Origin: Novosphingobium sp. UBA6272
GTDB taxonomy: Bacteria > Pseudomonadota > Alphaproteobacteria > Sphingomonadales > Sphingomonadaceae
Length of the DNA stretch: 64,000 nt
Reading direction: 5' to 3'
Assembly (NCBI RefSeq): GCF_002440635.1
Contig: NZ_DJUW01000001.1
Coordinates: 1 to 64,000, forward strand
In this document: in pieces, positions 8,377 through 16,280 of the stretch
Numbering within the stretch: the first letter of the stretch is position 1
Layout of the letters: the number at the start of each line of letters is the position of its first letter
Notes under the pieces: model-generated
Told to the model about the DNA's origin: nothing
Database searches by the model: none
The model's input: only the letters and a program-made list of their open reading frames with translations
Position numbers and translations under genes: made by a program

Positions 8377-8871
8377 TCAGGCAATCACGACCAGCGGCTG
8401 GTCATATTCGACCGGCTGCGCGTTCTCGACCAGGATTGCGGTGATCGTGCCAGCCTTGTCGGCGGTGATCGGGTTCATCACCTTCATCGCCTCGATGATC
8501 AGCAGGGTGTCGCCGGCCTTGACCTGGGTTCCGACCGAAACGAACGGTGCCGCGCCCGGCTCCGGTGTCAGATAGGCGGTGCCGACCATCGGCGATTTCA
8601 GCGCATTGGCATCAGCCGCCGGTGCGGCCACTGCTGGCTCGGCAGCGGCCGGCAGTGGCATGGCCGGAGCGGCGGCGACAGCGGGAGCCGCCATCGGAGC
8701 GGCGGCAAAGTGCTGTGCAGCAGCCTGACGCGCGACCTTGATCTTGCGGTCGCCATCTTCGACCTCGATCTCGGTCAAGCCGGTTTCGGCAAGGAGTTCC
8801 GCCAGTTCACGCACCAGCTTGCTGTCGATGTTCATGCCGCCCGAACGGTTGGCGCCCTTGGTATCGCTCAT
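8377..8871 (-). CDS. accB: acetyl-CoA carboxylase biotin carboxyl carrier protein
   Basis: A 164-residue biotin carrier. The N-terminal helical region ends in an Ala/Pro-rich flexible hinge (about 50-85), and the C-terminal biotinyl domain carries the acceptor lysine in IIEAMKVMNPI (the usual EAMKMMN with one substitution). It carries carboxyl groups from AccC to the carboxyltransferase. It sits directly before accC and after aroQ in the same orientation, the standard accBC order. Eleven residues precede the MNIDSKLVRELAELL family start, so an internal ATG start is possible. Confidence 0.97.
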   Translation of the reverse strand: MSDTKGANRSGGMNIDSKLVRELAELLAETGLTEIEVEDGDRKIKVARQAAAQHFAAAPMAAPAVAAAPAMPLPAAAEPAVAAPAADANALKSPMVGTAYLTPEPGAAPFVSVGTQVKAGDTLLIIEAMKVMNPITADKAGTITAILVENAQPVEYDQPLVVIA

Positions 8872-8943
8872 GAGATTTTTTCTCTGGCCTTGTTATCTCA
8901 ACAGGGCTTCCGCCTATGCGGCGATGCAGCCGGAGAGGCAAGC

Positions 8944-9372
8944 CTAAAGCGCGGCGGCGCGCTCCAGCGCAACCTCATAGCTGCGCGCACCGAGGCCCTT
9001 GACGCAATCGATCGCGGCCATGCCGATGTAGGACAGGTGGCGGAACGGCTCGCGGGTTTCCGGGTCGGACAGGTGAACTTCGATCACCTTGAGCTGGGTT
9101 GCCTTGATCGCATCGAGCAGCGCAATCGAGGTGTGGGTATAGGCCCCGGCATTGAGCAGCACGGCGTGAACCTGACCGCGCGCATCGTGCAGCCAGTCGA
9201 CCAGCACGCCTTCGTGGTTGCTCTGGCGGCATTCGACTTCGACGCCCAGCGCTTCGCCCTGGGCGATCAGCCGCGCTTCGATATCGGCCAGGGTCTCATG
9301 CCCGTAAATCTCCGGCTCGCGCGTGCCGAGCAGGTTGAGATTGGGGCCGTTGAGGACAAGGACTTTGCGCAA
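8944..9372 (-). CDS. aroQ: type II 3-dehydroquinate dehydratase
   Basis: A 142-residue type II dehydroquinase, which converts 3-dehydroquinate to 3-dehydroshikimate in the shikimate pathway and normally forms dodecamers. Visible motifs are VLNGPNLNLLGTREPEIYG with the active-site lid Tyr, CRQSNHEGVLVDWLHDA with the catalytic region, NAGAYTHTSIALLDA, and VHLSDPETREPFRHLSY. Length is typical. It lies 72 bases upstream of accB in the same direction; linkage of aroQ to accBC is common in proteobacteria and suggests one operon. Confidence 0.97.
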   Translation of the reverse strand: MRKVLVLNGPNLNLLGTREPEIYGHETLADIEARLIAQGEALGVEVECRQSNHEGVLVDWLHDARGQVHAVLLNAGAYTHTSIALLDAIKATQLKVIEVHLSDPETREPFRHLSYIGMAAIDCVKGLGARSYEVALERAAAL

Positions 9373-9447
9373 GGTGCTGGCTTTCCGCGATGGATCGGAT
9401 CGCGAATCTCCATAACCACGCGGCCCGAACGGGCAAGCCGAAAGGCG

Positions 9448-9792
9448 TCAGCCCTTGATTTCGGGTTCGGTTGAAAGGGGTTCGTTCTCGGCGGCGACGG
9501 CGGCGTCTTCCGCATCCTCGGTCGCGTCGGGATCGGCTTCGATCACTTGCGGCTGGCCGGCCTTTTCGGCCTTGGAAGCAGCCGCTTCGGCGCGTTCGGC
9601 GGCCTGTTCGGCGCGCAGCGCGGCGGCGTTGATCTCGGCAAGCTTTTCTGCGCCGTCGGTGTCACGTCCACATCCACCAAGCAGCAGTGCGCCGCCCAGC
9701 AATAGCGCAGTGGCGAGGCGTCCGGCCTTGGGCAATGGGTGGTGCGATCCGCTCACAGGCAACTCCCGGACAGCCCTGTGCCGTCCATGCAA
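9448..9792 (-). CDS. small predicted lipoprotein
   Basis: A protein of at most 114 residues with a hydrophobic stretch ATALLLGGALLLGGCG ending in a lipobox-like LGGC, so the mature protein would be lipidated at Cys and anchored in a membrane. The rest is charged and Ala-rich, with a helical repeat of AEQAAERAEAAASKAEKAG that probably forms a coiled coil, and an acidic tail. The start is uncertain: a GTG codon at VSGSHHPLPKAGR would give a more normal signal peptide than the upstream ATG. It lies upstream of aroQ in the same direction. No function is assigned. Confidence 0.65.
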   Translation of the reverse strand: MHGRHRAVRELPVSGSHHPLPKAGRLATALLLGGALLLGGCGRDTDGAEKLAEINAAALRAEQAAERAEAAASKAEKAGQPQVIEADPDATEDAEDAAVAAENEPLSTEPEIKG

Positions 9793-9853
9793 GCCTGATC
9801 CATAGCGCGGAAAGATTACCTGAAACTAACCAAGGCCGGGCGCGGAATGCGGT

Positions 9854-10267
9854 TTATTTGTCGCTGCCGGCAATCTTGCCCCACTGGCGCGCGGCGGTGT
9901 AGCCAAGGTAGCCGGTGCCGAACAGCGCATAAAGCGGCTCTGGCAGGCCGGAAAGGTAGGCGTTCATGCCCTCGGCGATTTCCTTGGCGGTCTGCGGGCT
10001 GAAGGCGGCGAGCAGACCCATCGGCAGTGCCCACAGCAGCAGCACATAGATCACATAAAGGAAGCTGGGCCGGGCGCGGCTGGTCCACGGGTCGTGCGAA
10101 TTGGCCTCGGCGACGATCGCGGAGAGGCGGGCCTGGATTTCGGCCAGTTCCTGCGATCCCTGCATGGCCAGGAGTTCCAGTTTGGCCTTGTCGCGCTGGG
10201 CTGGGTTCGGGATGACCTTGTCGATGATTGCGGCGACGGGTCCGATAAGGGCTTCGAGGATTGGCAT
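9854..10267 (-). CDS. GTA-type 3TM holin family protein
   Basis: A 137-residue protein resembling the GTA_holin_3TM family: an N-terminal amphipathic part (LEALIGPVAAIIDKVIPNP), a charged coiled region (about 20-55), then RARPSFLYVIYVLLLWALPM and LYALFGTGYLGYTAARQW as membrane segments. Holins permeabilise the inner membrane to let a murein hydrolase out during phage or gene transfer agent lysis. Here the gene stands alone between a lipoprotein and a crotonase gene, with no endolysin beside it. A good Shine-Dalgarno (AAAGGAG) precedes the ATG, and about 35 bases upstream lies a near-palindrome also found at the XRE/DUF6456 promoter. Confidence 0.75.
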   Translation of the reverse strand: MPILEALIGPVAAIIDKVIPNPAQRDKAKLELLAMQGSQELAEIQARLSAIVAEANSHDPWTSRARPSFLYVIYVLLLWALPMGLLAAFSPQTAKEIAEGMNAYLSGLPEPLYALFGTGYLGYTAARQWGKIAGSDK

Positions 10268-10301
10268 TGCGTGCTCCTTTGGCGAGAGGATGCGAACAAG
10301 A

Positions 10302-10326
10302 TAACCAAAATGGTTCTTGTAGGAAA
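10302..10326 (-). promoter_or_regulatory. candidate operator upstream of the holin gene
   Basis: On the minus strand the sequence reads TTTCCTACAA, one base, then AACCATTTTGGTTA. The second part is a near-palindrome (AACCA/TGGTT). The same 14-mer with one change, together with the inverted 10-mer, occurs between the XRE and DUF6456 genes. This suggests a shared regulator; binding is not shown. Confidence 0.5.
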
Positions 10327-10402
10327 ATCATTCGCCTCTCTGGTCAAGCATCGCGCTTTGTGAAAACCTGCTGCGATCGACGCATCCGAGGCGAGGGCGG
10401 GC

Positions 10403-11176
10403 ATGAAGCATATCGAAAGCACGGCAAGTGGCGGAGTGCGGCGGATCACGCTCAACCGCCCGGAAGTGCTCAACGCGATCAATCACGCGATGCACTATGA
10501 GCTGGAGTCAGCTTTTGATGCCTTTGCCGCGGCGGAAGACGAACAGGTCTGCGTCGTGACCGGGGCAGGGCGTGCCTTCTGCGCCGGGTCCGACTTGAAA
10601 GCCGCCATTACCGAGGGCCGGCAGCCCTATCCGCCTCATGGCTATGCCGGACTGATCGAACGGTTTGACTGTCAAAAACCGATCATAGCCGCCGTGAATG
10701 GCCTGGCGCTCGGCGGCGGGTTCGAACTGGCGCTGGCCTGCGATCTGATAATCGCCGCCGAAAGCGCGAGCTTCGGCTTGCCCGAGCCACTGGTCGGGGC
10801 GGTCGCTTTGGGTGGCGGTTTGCACCGGCTGGCGCGGATGGTGCCGGCCAAACAAGCGATGGGCATGATTCTCGCCTCGCGGCGGGTCGGGGCCGGGGAG
10901 GGCTATGCGCTGGGCTTCGTCACCGAAGTGGTACCCGATACCCAACTGGACGCCGCGATCGATCGCTGGTGCGCCGATATCCTGCGCGCCTCACCGGTTT
11001 CGATCCGCGCCTCGAAGGAACTGGTCGCGGCCGGCCTTGCCGAGCCGGATATTGCTGCCGCCATGCGGATGCAGTCTGCTCACCCTGCGTTCCAGGCCTG
11101 GGCCGCCAGCGACGACGCCCGCGAAGGCCCGCGCGCCTTTGCCGAAAAACGCGCGCCGCAGTGGAATGGCAAATAG
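10403..11176 (+). CDS. enoyl-CoA hydratase/isomerase (crotonase) family protein
   Basis: A 257-residue crotonase-fold protein with an oxyanion-hole segment GAGRAFCAGSDLKAAI, and the second block NGLALGGGFELALACDLIIA followed by SFGLPEPLVGAVALGGGLHRLAR. Family members hydrate, isomerise or otherwise process acyl-CoAs. The first catalytic Glu (in GLPEP) is present, but the second Glu, usually in a sequence like AMEMVLTG, appears replaced by Gly in AKQAMGMILAS, so a classical hydratase reaction is doubtful and an isomerase or other crotonase activity is possible. It is divergent from the holin gene. Confidence 0.9.
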   Translation: MKHIESTASGGVRRITLNRPEVLNAINHAMHYELESAFDAFAAAEDEQVCVVTGAGRAFCAGSDLKAAITEGRQPYPPHGYAGLIERFDCQKPIIAAVNGLALGGGFELALACDLIIAAESASFGLPEPLVGAVALGGGLHRLARMVPAKQAMGMILASRRVGAGEGYALGFVTEVVPDTQLDAAIDRWCADILRASPVSIRASKELVAAGLAEPDIAAAMRMQSAHPAFQAWAASDDAREGPRAFAEKRAPQWNGK

Positions 11177-11192
11177 TCTGACAAGAAGAAAA

Positions 11193-11269
11193 TGGTCGGG
11201 ACGAGAGGATTCGAACCTCCGACCCCCACACCCCCAGTGTGATGCGCTACCAGGCTGCGCTACGTCCCG
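11193..11269 (-). tRNA. tRNA-Pro (anticodon GGG), CCA encoded
   Basis: A complete cloverleaf on the minus strand: acceptor CGGGACG/CGTCCCG, D loop AGCCTGGTA, anticodon loop CTGGGGG with GGG, T loop TTCGAAT, discriminator A, encoded CCA. It reads CCC/CCU proline codons. It lies just beyond the end of the crotonase gene on the opposite strand. Confidence 0.96.
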
Positions 11270-11507
11270 ACCGGTTCCCCGGCATGCCGAAGCGGCGGGG
11301 AGAGGAGCGGGCCTATAGGCAGCGGCGGACGGCTTGGCAAGGTGCAGCAACAAAGATCGCGCCTGCTCTTGAACCCGGCGCGGCAGGCGCCATCTGAGGC
11401 ACTGGCCGGGGGGCGGCGCGTTGCTATCGCAAGGCATTGCTGCTAGGCGCGCGCAATTCCGCTCCGGACAGCCGGAGCGCCAGTTTCAGGGATGCAAGAC
11501 CACGGCC

Positions 11508-11840
11508 ATGACCAGCTCGATTCTCCCCCTTCTTTCCGCCGCAGCTGCCGCAGGCCAATCGCCCCCGGCATGGATGCAGTTCCTTCCGCTCGTCGCGATG
11601 GTCGCCGTATTCTGGTTCCTGATCATCCGCCCGCAGATGCGCCGCCAGAAGGAGCATCAGGCCAAGATCTCGCAGATCAAGAAGGGCGATCAGGTGCTGA
11701 CCGGCGGCGGCCTGCTGGCCAAGGTGATCAAGGTCGACGATCACTATGCTGAGGTGGAAATCGCCCCCAACGTTCGCGTCAAGGCGCTGAAGTCCACCCT
11801 GGCCGATGTGGTCCCGCCGGCCGGCGCGGCCAACGACTGA
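11508..11840 (+). CDS. yajC: preprotein translocase subunit YajC
   Basis: A 110-residue YajC: a short N-terminus, one membrane segment (MQFLPLVAMVAVFWFLIIRP), the family motif IIRPQMRRQKEHQAKISQIKKGDQV and the beta-rich cytosolic tail TGGGLLAKVIKVDDHYAEVEI. YajC associates with SecDF and the SecYEG translocon. The ATG at 11508 gives the family start; longer upstream reading adds no conserved residues. It is the first gene of yajC-secD-secF, with secD 16 bases after its stop. Confidence 0.97.
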   Translation: MTSSILPLLSAAAAAGQSPPAWMQFLPLVAMVAVFWFLIIRPQMRRQKEHQAKISQIKKGDQVLTGGGLLAKVIKVDDHYAEVEIAPNVRVKALKSTLADVVPPAGAAND

Positions 11841-11856
11841 ACCGAAGGCCATTTCC

Positions 11857-13452
11857 ATGCTCGATTTTCCTCTATGGAAGCGGATCTCGCTGTGGGCGCT
11901 GACAATTGTCGCCTGCCTCGCGGCGCTGCCCTCGATCTTCGCTGTCTCGAACCTCCATTGGCCTGACCGGCTGATCGATCCCAAGGTCAACCTTGGCCTC
12001 GACCTTGCCGGGGGCAGCCACATCCTGCTTGAAGCGAGCTCGGACCAGATCCGCCGCCAGCGGCTCGACACCATGGCCGAAGACGTGCGCAACCGCCTGC
12101 GCCAGGCCAAGATCGCGATCGGCGACGTTTCGACCAAGGACGGCACGGTCAGCTTCATGGTGACCGATCCGACCAAGGGCGATGCCGCGCGCGAAGCGCT
12201 GCAGACGCTGACCAGCGGCGCCTCGCTCTCGGGCCAGCGCGACTGGGATCTCAAGGTCGATGGCGGCAAGATCGTGCTGGCCCCGACCGAGGCCGGGATC
12301 AAGCAGGCCCAGGGCATGGCGATGGATTCGGCCACCGACGTGGTCCGCAAGCGCATCGACAAGATGGGCACGCGTGAACCGACGATCATCCGCCAGGGTG
12401 AAAACCGCATCGTTGTACAGGTCCCCGGGCTCAAGGATCCAAAGGCGCTTAAAGACCTGCTTGGCCAGACTGCCAAACTGGAGTTCCGACTGGTCGATTA
12501 CATGGCCGATCCGACGCTGGTACAGCAAGGTATAGCTCCGGCCGGGTCGGAATTGCTGCCCTATGCCAATCCAGAGAAGGACGGCACGGGCCGTCTGGCG
12601 GTCAAGCGCTATGGCGGGATCAAAGGCGATCAGCTGACCAATGCGGTCGCCAGCAACGACGACAAGACCAATGAACCGCTGGTCAGCATTACCTTCGATC
12701 AGGCCGGCGGCGCCAAGTTCGCCCGCCTGACCACCGAAAATGTCGGCAAGCCCTTTGCGATCGTGCTGGACGGCAAGGTCCTCTCCGCGCCGAACATCCA
12801 GGAACCGATCCTGGGCGGGCAGGCGCGGATTTCCGGCAGCTTCACCACCGAAAGCGCCAACCAGCTGGCGATTGCCCTGGTCTCGGGCGCGCTGCCAGTT
12901 GACCTCAAGGTGGTCGAGGAACGTTCGGTCGGGCCGGACCTTGGGGCCGACTCGATCCGCAAGGGCGTCATTGCCTTTGGTGTCGGCACTACGTTGCTCG
13001 GGCTGTTCATCATGGTCACCTACGGACGCTTCGGGGTCTATGCCAACATCGCGCTGGTCATCAACGCGCTGATGATCCTGGGGATCATGGCGATGATCGA
13101 TTCGACCCTGACCTTGCCGGGCATTGCCGGTTTCGTGTTGACCATCGGTGCGGCGGTCGACGCCAACGTGCTGATCAACGAACGCATCCGAGAGGAGCGG
13201 GCGAGAGGGCGCAACGTCGTCGCGGCGGTCGACATGGGCTACAAGGAAGCCAGCCGGGCGATCTTCGACGCCAACATTACCAACGTCATCGCGGCCGTGC
13301 TGATGTTCCTGATCGGATCGGGTCCGGTGCGCGGTTTTGCCATCGTGCTGATGATCGGGATCGGAACCTCGGTGTTCACCGCCGTCTGGTTGACCCGGAT
13401 GTGGGTGGCCGGCTGGCTGCGCCGCACCCGTCCCAGCGATATCGTGATCTGA
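11857..13452 (+). CDS. secD: protein translocase subunit SecD
   Basis: A 531-residue SecD, the RND-like partner of SecF that uses the proton gradient to help pull proteins through SecYEG. It has an N-terminal membrane segment, the conserved LGLDLAGGSHILLE motif, the large periplasmic P1 region with GTREPTIIRQGENRIVVQVPG, and a C-terminal five-helix membrane block with GAAVDANVLINERIREERARG. The start at 11857 (LDFPLWKRISLWAL) is preferred over an upstream ATG that overlaps yajC. It is 13 bases from secF in one operon. Confidence 0.98.
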   Translation: MLDFPLWKRISLWALTIVACLAALPSIFAVSNLHWPDRLIDPKVNLGLDLAGGSHILLEASSDQIRRQRLDTMAEDVRNRLRQAKIAIGDVSTKDGTVSFMVTDPTKGDAAREALQTLTSGASLSGQRDWDLKVDGGKIVLAPTEAGIKQAQGMAMDSATDVVRKRIDKMGTREPTIIRQGENRIVVQVPGLKDPKALKDLLGQTAKLEFRLVDYMADPTLVQQGIAPAGSELLPYANPEKDGTGRLAVKRYGGIKGDQLTNAVASNDDKTNEPLVSITFDQAGGAKFARLTTENVGKPFAIVLDGKVLSAPNIQEPILGGQARISGSFTTESANQLAIALVSGALPVDLKVVEERSVGPDLGADSIRKGVIAFGVGTTLLGLFIMVTYGRFGVYANIALVINALMILGIMAMIDSTLTLPGIAGFVLTIGAAVDANVLINERIREERARGRNVVAAVDMGYKEASRAIFDANITNVIAAVLMFLIGSGPVRGFAIVLMIGIGTSVFTAVWLTRMWVAGWLRRTRPSDIVI

Positions 13453-13465
13453 GGGAACCCAAGTC

Positions 13466-14446
13466 ATGAAACTGCTCAAGCTCGTTCCCGATAATACCAA
13501 CATCAAGTTCCTGCGTTGGCGGATACCGTTCTACGTCGTCAGCACGATTCTGATCCTGGCGTCATGGGGCCTGGTTCTGACCAAGGGGCTCAATCTGGGT
13601 GTCGATTTTATCGGCGGCCAGATGATCCGGGTGACCTTTGTGCAAACCCCCTCCGCGCCGGTGGCTGAACTGCGTGAAAGCGTCGCAAAGCTTGGCTATG
13701 GCGAACCGACTATCCAGCAATTCGGTAAGCCGAACGAGGTTTCGATCCGGATGAAGCTGCCCGAGGGATTCGATCAGGATCCGGGCCTCGCCAACCAGAT
13801 GTCCGACAAAATCACCACAACGATCAAAGCCGCGCATCCCGATGTCCGGATCGACGGAGTGGATTCGGTTTCGGGCAAGGTTTCCGACGAACTGTTCAGC
13901 ACTGGGATGCAGGCGCTGCTTGCGGCAATGCTGGCGATTTCAATCTACATCTGGGTCCGCTTCGAATGGCAGTTCGGGGTCGGAGCGCTGTTCGCGCTGG
14001 TCCACGATGTGTCGCTGACGCTGGGGATGTTCGCGCTGACCCAGATGGAGTTCGATCTCAACATTGTCGCCGCAATCCTGACGCTGATCGGCTATTCGCT
14101 CAACGATACGATCGTCGTCTATGACCGGATCCGCGAGAATCTGAAGAAATACCGCCGCATGCCGATGCCCGAGCTGCTCGATCTGTCGGTCAACGAAACG
14201 CTCAGCCGGACGATCGTGACCTCGCTGTCGGTGCTGATCACGCTGGTCGCGCTGCTGCTGCTCGGCCCGCCGGTGATCTTTGGCTTTACCGCCGCGATCA
14301 CGCTGGGGATCTTCGTCGGGACCTACAGCTCGGTCTACATGGCCGCGCCGATCCTGATCTGGCTCAATGTCAAGGCGGACAGCTTCGTGCCGACCGAATC
14401 CAAGCTGGAGCGGCAAGAGCGGCTGGCCCGCGAAGGGACTGCCTAA
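13466..14446 (+). CDS. secF: protein translocase subunit SecF
   Basis: A 326-residue SecF, completing the SecDF complex. It shows the first membrane segment (PFYVVSTILILASWGLV), the conserved NLGVDFIGGQMI in the periplasmic loop entry, GVDSVSGKVSDELFSTGMQA before the membrane block, and the signature LIGYSLNDTIVVYDRIREN with NETLSRTIVTS. Length is normal. Its last four bases overlap the 3' end of the convergent glycosyltransferase gene. Confidence 0.98.
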   Translation: MKLLKLVPDNTNIKFLRWRIPFYVVSTILILASWGLVLTKGLNLGVDFIGGQMIRVTFVQTPSAPVAELRESVAKLGYGEPTIQQFGKPNEVSIRMKLPEGFDQDPGLANQMSDKITTTIKAAHPDVRIDGVDSVSGKVSDELFSTGMQALLAAMLAISIYIWVRFEWQFGVGALFALVHDVSLTLGMFALTQMEFDLNIVAAILTLIGYSLNDTIVVYDRIRENLKKYRRMPMPELLDLSVNETLSRTIVTSLSVLITLVALLLLGPPVIFGFTAAITLGIFVGTYSSVYMAAPILIWLNVKADSFVPTESKLERQERLAREGTA

Positions 14447-15618
14447 ACCTCTGCCAGCCGGGTCCAGTGGGTTACCAGTGCCTCGGCGTTGGCCTTCCAG
14501 CTGAACCCGGCGACGGCGGCCTGGACCGTTTCCGGATCGGGTTTCAGCGCAAGCAAGTCCAGCACGGCACGGGCAATCGCTTCACCGTCACGTGGGACCA
14601 TCCGGCCCCAGTCTGGATCGGTCAGCAGTTCCTGCGCGCCCGGGATCGGGGTGGTGACCACCGGGGTGCCGCAGGCGAGCGCCTCGACCCAGGCATTGGC
14701 CAGGCCCTCGCTTGACGAGGGCATCACCACGACATCGGCGGCATTGAGCAGCAGCGGCAGTTCGCCATGCGGTACCGCGCCCAGAAAGCGGACCCGGTCG
14801 GCCACGCCCAGCTCTTCGGCCCGGCGGCGCAGCATCGCTTCGTCCTCGCCCTTGCCGGCCAGCAGCAGGAAGGCATCGGGCAGGTGGGTCAGCGCCTCGA
14901 TCACGAATTGCTGTCCCTTGCGCGGGATCAGCGCGCCGACTGTGGCGAGCACCGGCTTGTCGCGCGGCAGGCCGAACTGGTCGCGGCAAATCTTGCGGTC
15001 ATAGGACCGGAACAGGTCGGCATCGAGCCCGGTCCGGTGGATCGTGATCTTGCTGCGGTCCATTCCCAGCGCGGCCATGTCGTCCGCAAGTCCACCCGCG
15101 ACGGCGAGCAGGCCCTTGGCGGTCTGCCCGGCTTCCACAACCTGGCGTGCAGTCGCGGGTTCCTTGCCCCAATGGTGCACATCGGCGCCGCGCGCCTTGA
15201 TGCTGACCGGCAAGCCCAGCGCCTTGCCCACGGTCACCGCGGCGGGACCATCGGGGTAGAAGAACTGGGCATCGATCAGGTCGAACGGCATCTCCGCATG
15301 TAGCCGCCGGGCCAGCGGCAGCACCGCCTTCGCCTCGGCCGCGGCATTGCGGCCCGGCAGCCCCGGCAGCAGCGTGAAGTGCGGACGCAGCACCTTGACC
15401 CCCCCGCGCAGCTCCTCAACCGGAAGCGCCAGCAGTGGCTGGTAACGCGGATGGCGCGAGAGCGGGAAGGGCGGAATGCCCAGCGGGTTGACCAACACCA
15501 GATCGACATCGCCGCGCTTCATCACCGCCTGCATCTGTCGCTCGACGAAGACCCCGAAATTGGGCGCGCTGTCATTGGGATAAAGCGTGCTGAGGCTCAG
15601 CACCCGCAGCTTGCTCAC
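14443..15618 (-). CDS. glycosyltransferase family 4 protein
   Basis: A 391-residue GT-B retaining glycosyltransferase. The N-terminal domain starts LRVLSLSTLYPNDSAPNFGVFVERQ; the C-terminal GT1/GT4 domain has GALIPRKGQQFVIEAL, the sugar-nucleotide region PSSSEGLANAWVEALACGTPVV (EX7E with Glu and Glu in GLANAWVEAL), and TPIPGAQELL. No signal or membrane segment, so it acts on the cytosolic face, probably in exopolysaccharide or lipopolysaccharide synthesis; the sugar cannot be told. Its start overlaps the stop of the XRE gene by four bases, hinting at translational coupling. Confidence 0.92.
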   Translation of the reverse strand: MSKLRVLSLSTLYPNDSAPNFGVFVERQMQAVMKRGDVDLVLVNPLGIPPFPLSRHPRYQPLLALPVEELRGGVKVLRPHFTLLPGLPGRNAAAEAKAVLPLARRLHAEMPFDLIDAQFFYPDGPAAVTVGKALGLPVSIKARGADVHHWGKEPATARQVVEAGQTAKGLLAVAGGLADDMAALGMDRSKITIHRTGLDADLFRSYDRKICRDQFGLPRDKPVLATVGALIPRKGQQFVIEALTHLPDAFLLLAGKGEDEAMLRRRAEELGVADRVRFLGAVPHGELPLLLNAADVVVMPSSSEGLANAWVEALACGTPVVTTPIPGAQELLTDPDWGRMVPRDGEAIARAVLDLLALKPDPETVQAAVAGFSWKANAEALVTHWTRLAEV

Positions 15619-16187
15619 AGCGGGCGCACCAGCATTTCGGCGGCGGCAATCCAGGCGGGATTGTCGACCACGATCTGACGCTGGCCCGGGTCCGGCGGCA
15701 AGATCGCCACCCGGCTGGCATCGCGGTCAATCATCCGGCCGAAGGCAAAGCGCCCGCCGGGCCTGGGCACCAGAACATCGCGGTTGAGCAGCCGTGCGGC
15801 CTGATCCGCGGCATGCTGACGCAGCCAGACCTGATCCCCGGCACGGTACTGGCCGACCGGGACCTCGATCGCCAGCGCCAGCAGCGAACCATCGCCGCCC
15901 AGCAGGGTGGGCAGAATCGCATCGCGCGGCGCGGGCAGGGCTTCGGCCCCGTCACTGGTCAGCCGGGCAAGGAACTGCGGCTGTTCGGCCTGATCGCCGC
16001 GCACCAGCAATTCGGGTTCGACCCCTAGTGCGGCGGCAATCCGGTTCATCCAGGTCAGCGAAAGCTGGCGGGTTCCGGTTTCCAGCCGGCCGATAGTCTG
16101 CGCCGTGGTCGCAGGCACACAGCGCTCTGCGACATCGGCCAGGGTGAGCTTCTTTTCGCGGCGGATGGCGCGGATGCGGTTGATCAT
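15615..16187 (-). CDS. XRE-family transcriptional regulator
   Basis: A 190-residue regulator with an N-terminal XRE/Cro-CI helix-turn-helix: NRIRAIRREKKLTLADVAER, recognition part TTAQTIGRLETGTRQLSLTWMNRIAAALG. The C-terminal region resembles the S24/LexA-like beta domain (GDQVWLRQH, FAFGRMIDRDASRVAILPP), but I see no clear Ser-Lys protease dyad, so it probably is not self-cleaving. It is divergent from a DUF6456-type gene with about 93 bases between, and carries the AACCATATTGGTTA near-palindrome 13 bases before its start, which suggests autoregulation. This pairing recalls repressor/activator control of gene transfer agents, an inference. Confidence 0.85.
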   Translation of the reverse strand: MINRIRAIRREKKLTLADVAERCVPATTAQTIGRLETGTRQLSLTWMNRIAAALGVEPELLVRGDQAEQPQFLARLTSDGAEALPAPRDAILPTLLGGDGSLLALAIEVPVGQYRAGDQVWLRQHAADQAARLLNRDVLVPRPGGRFAFGRMIDRDASRVAILPPDPGQRQIVVDNPAWIAAAEMLVRPL

Positions 16188-16200
16188 GGTCTGATCCTGC

Positions 16201-16231
16201 TAACCAATATGGTTTTTCCGCTTTCCTACAA
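16201..16231. promoter_or_regulatory. candidate operator in the XRE/DUF6456 divergent promoter
   Basis: The plus strand holds TAACCAATATGGTT, seven bases, then TTTCCTACAA. Both words also occur upstream of the GTA-type holin gene, the 14-mer with one mismatch and the 10-mer in the opposite orientation. Position suits control of both divergent genes by the XRE protein. Only sequence sharing is shown. Confidence 0.5.
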
Positions 16232-16280
16232 CATCGCGCTTTTGGCAAGTGCCAATTCCACGCCGAAGAAGGGGAATGCC

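Noticed and set aside
10294..10315. Alphaproteobacterial LexA box near the holin (GAAC...GTTC)
   Set aside because: The GAAC-N7-GAAC spacing and second half do not match; the shared AACCA/TGGTT near-palindrome is a better explanation.
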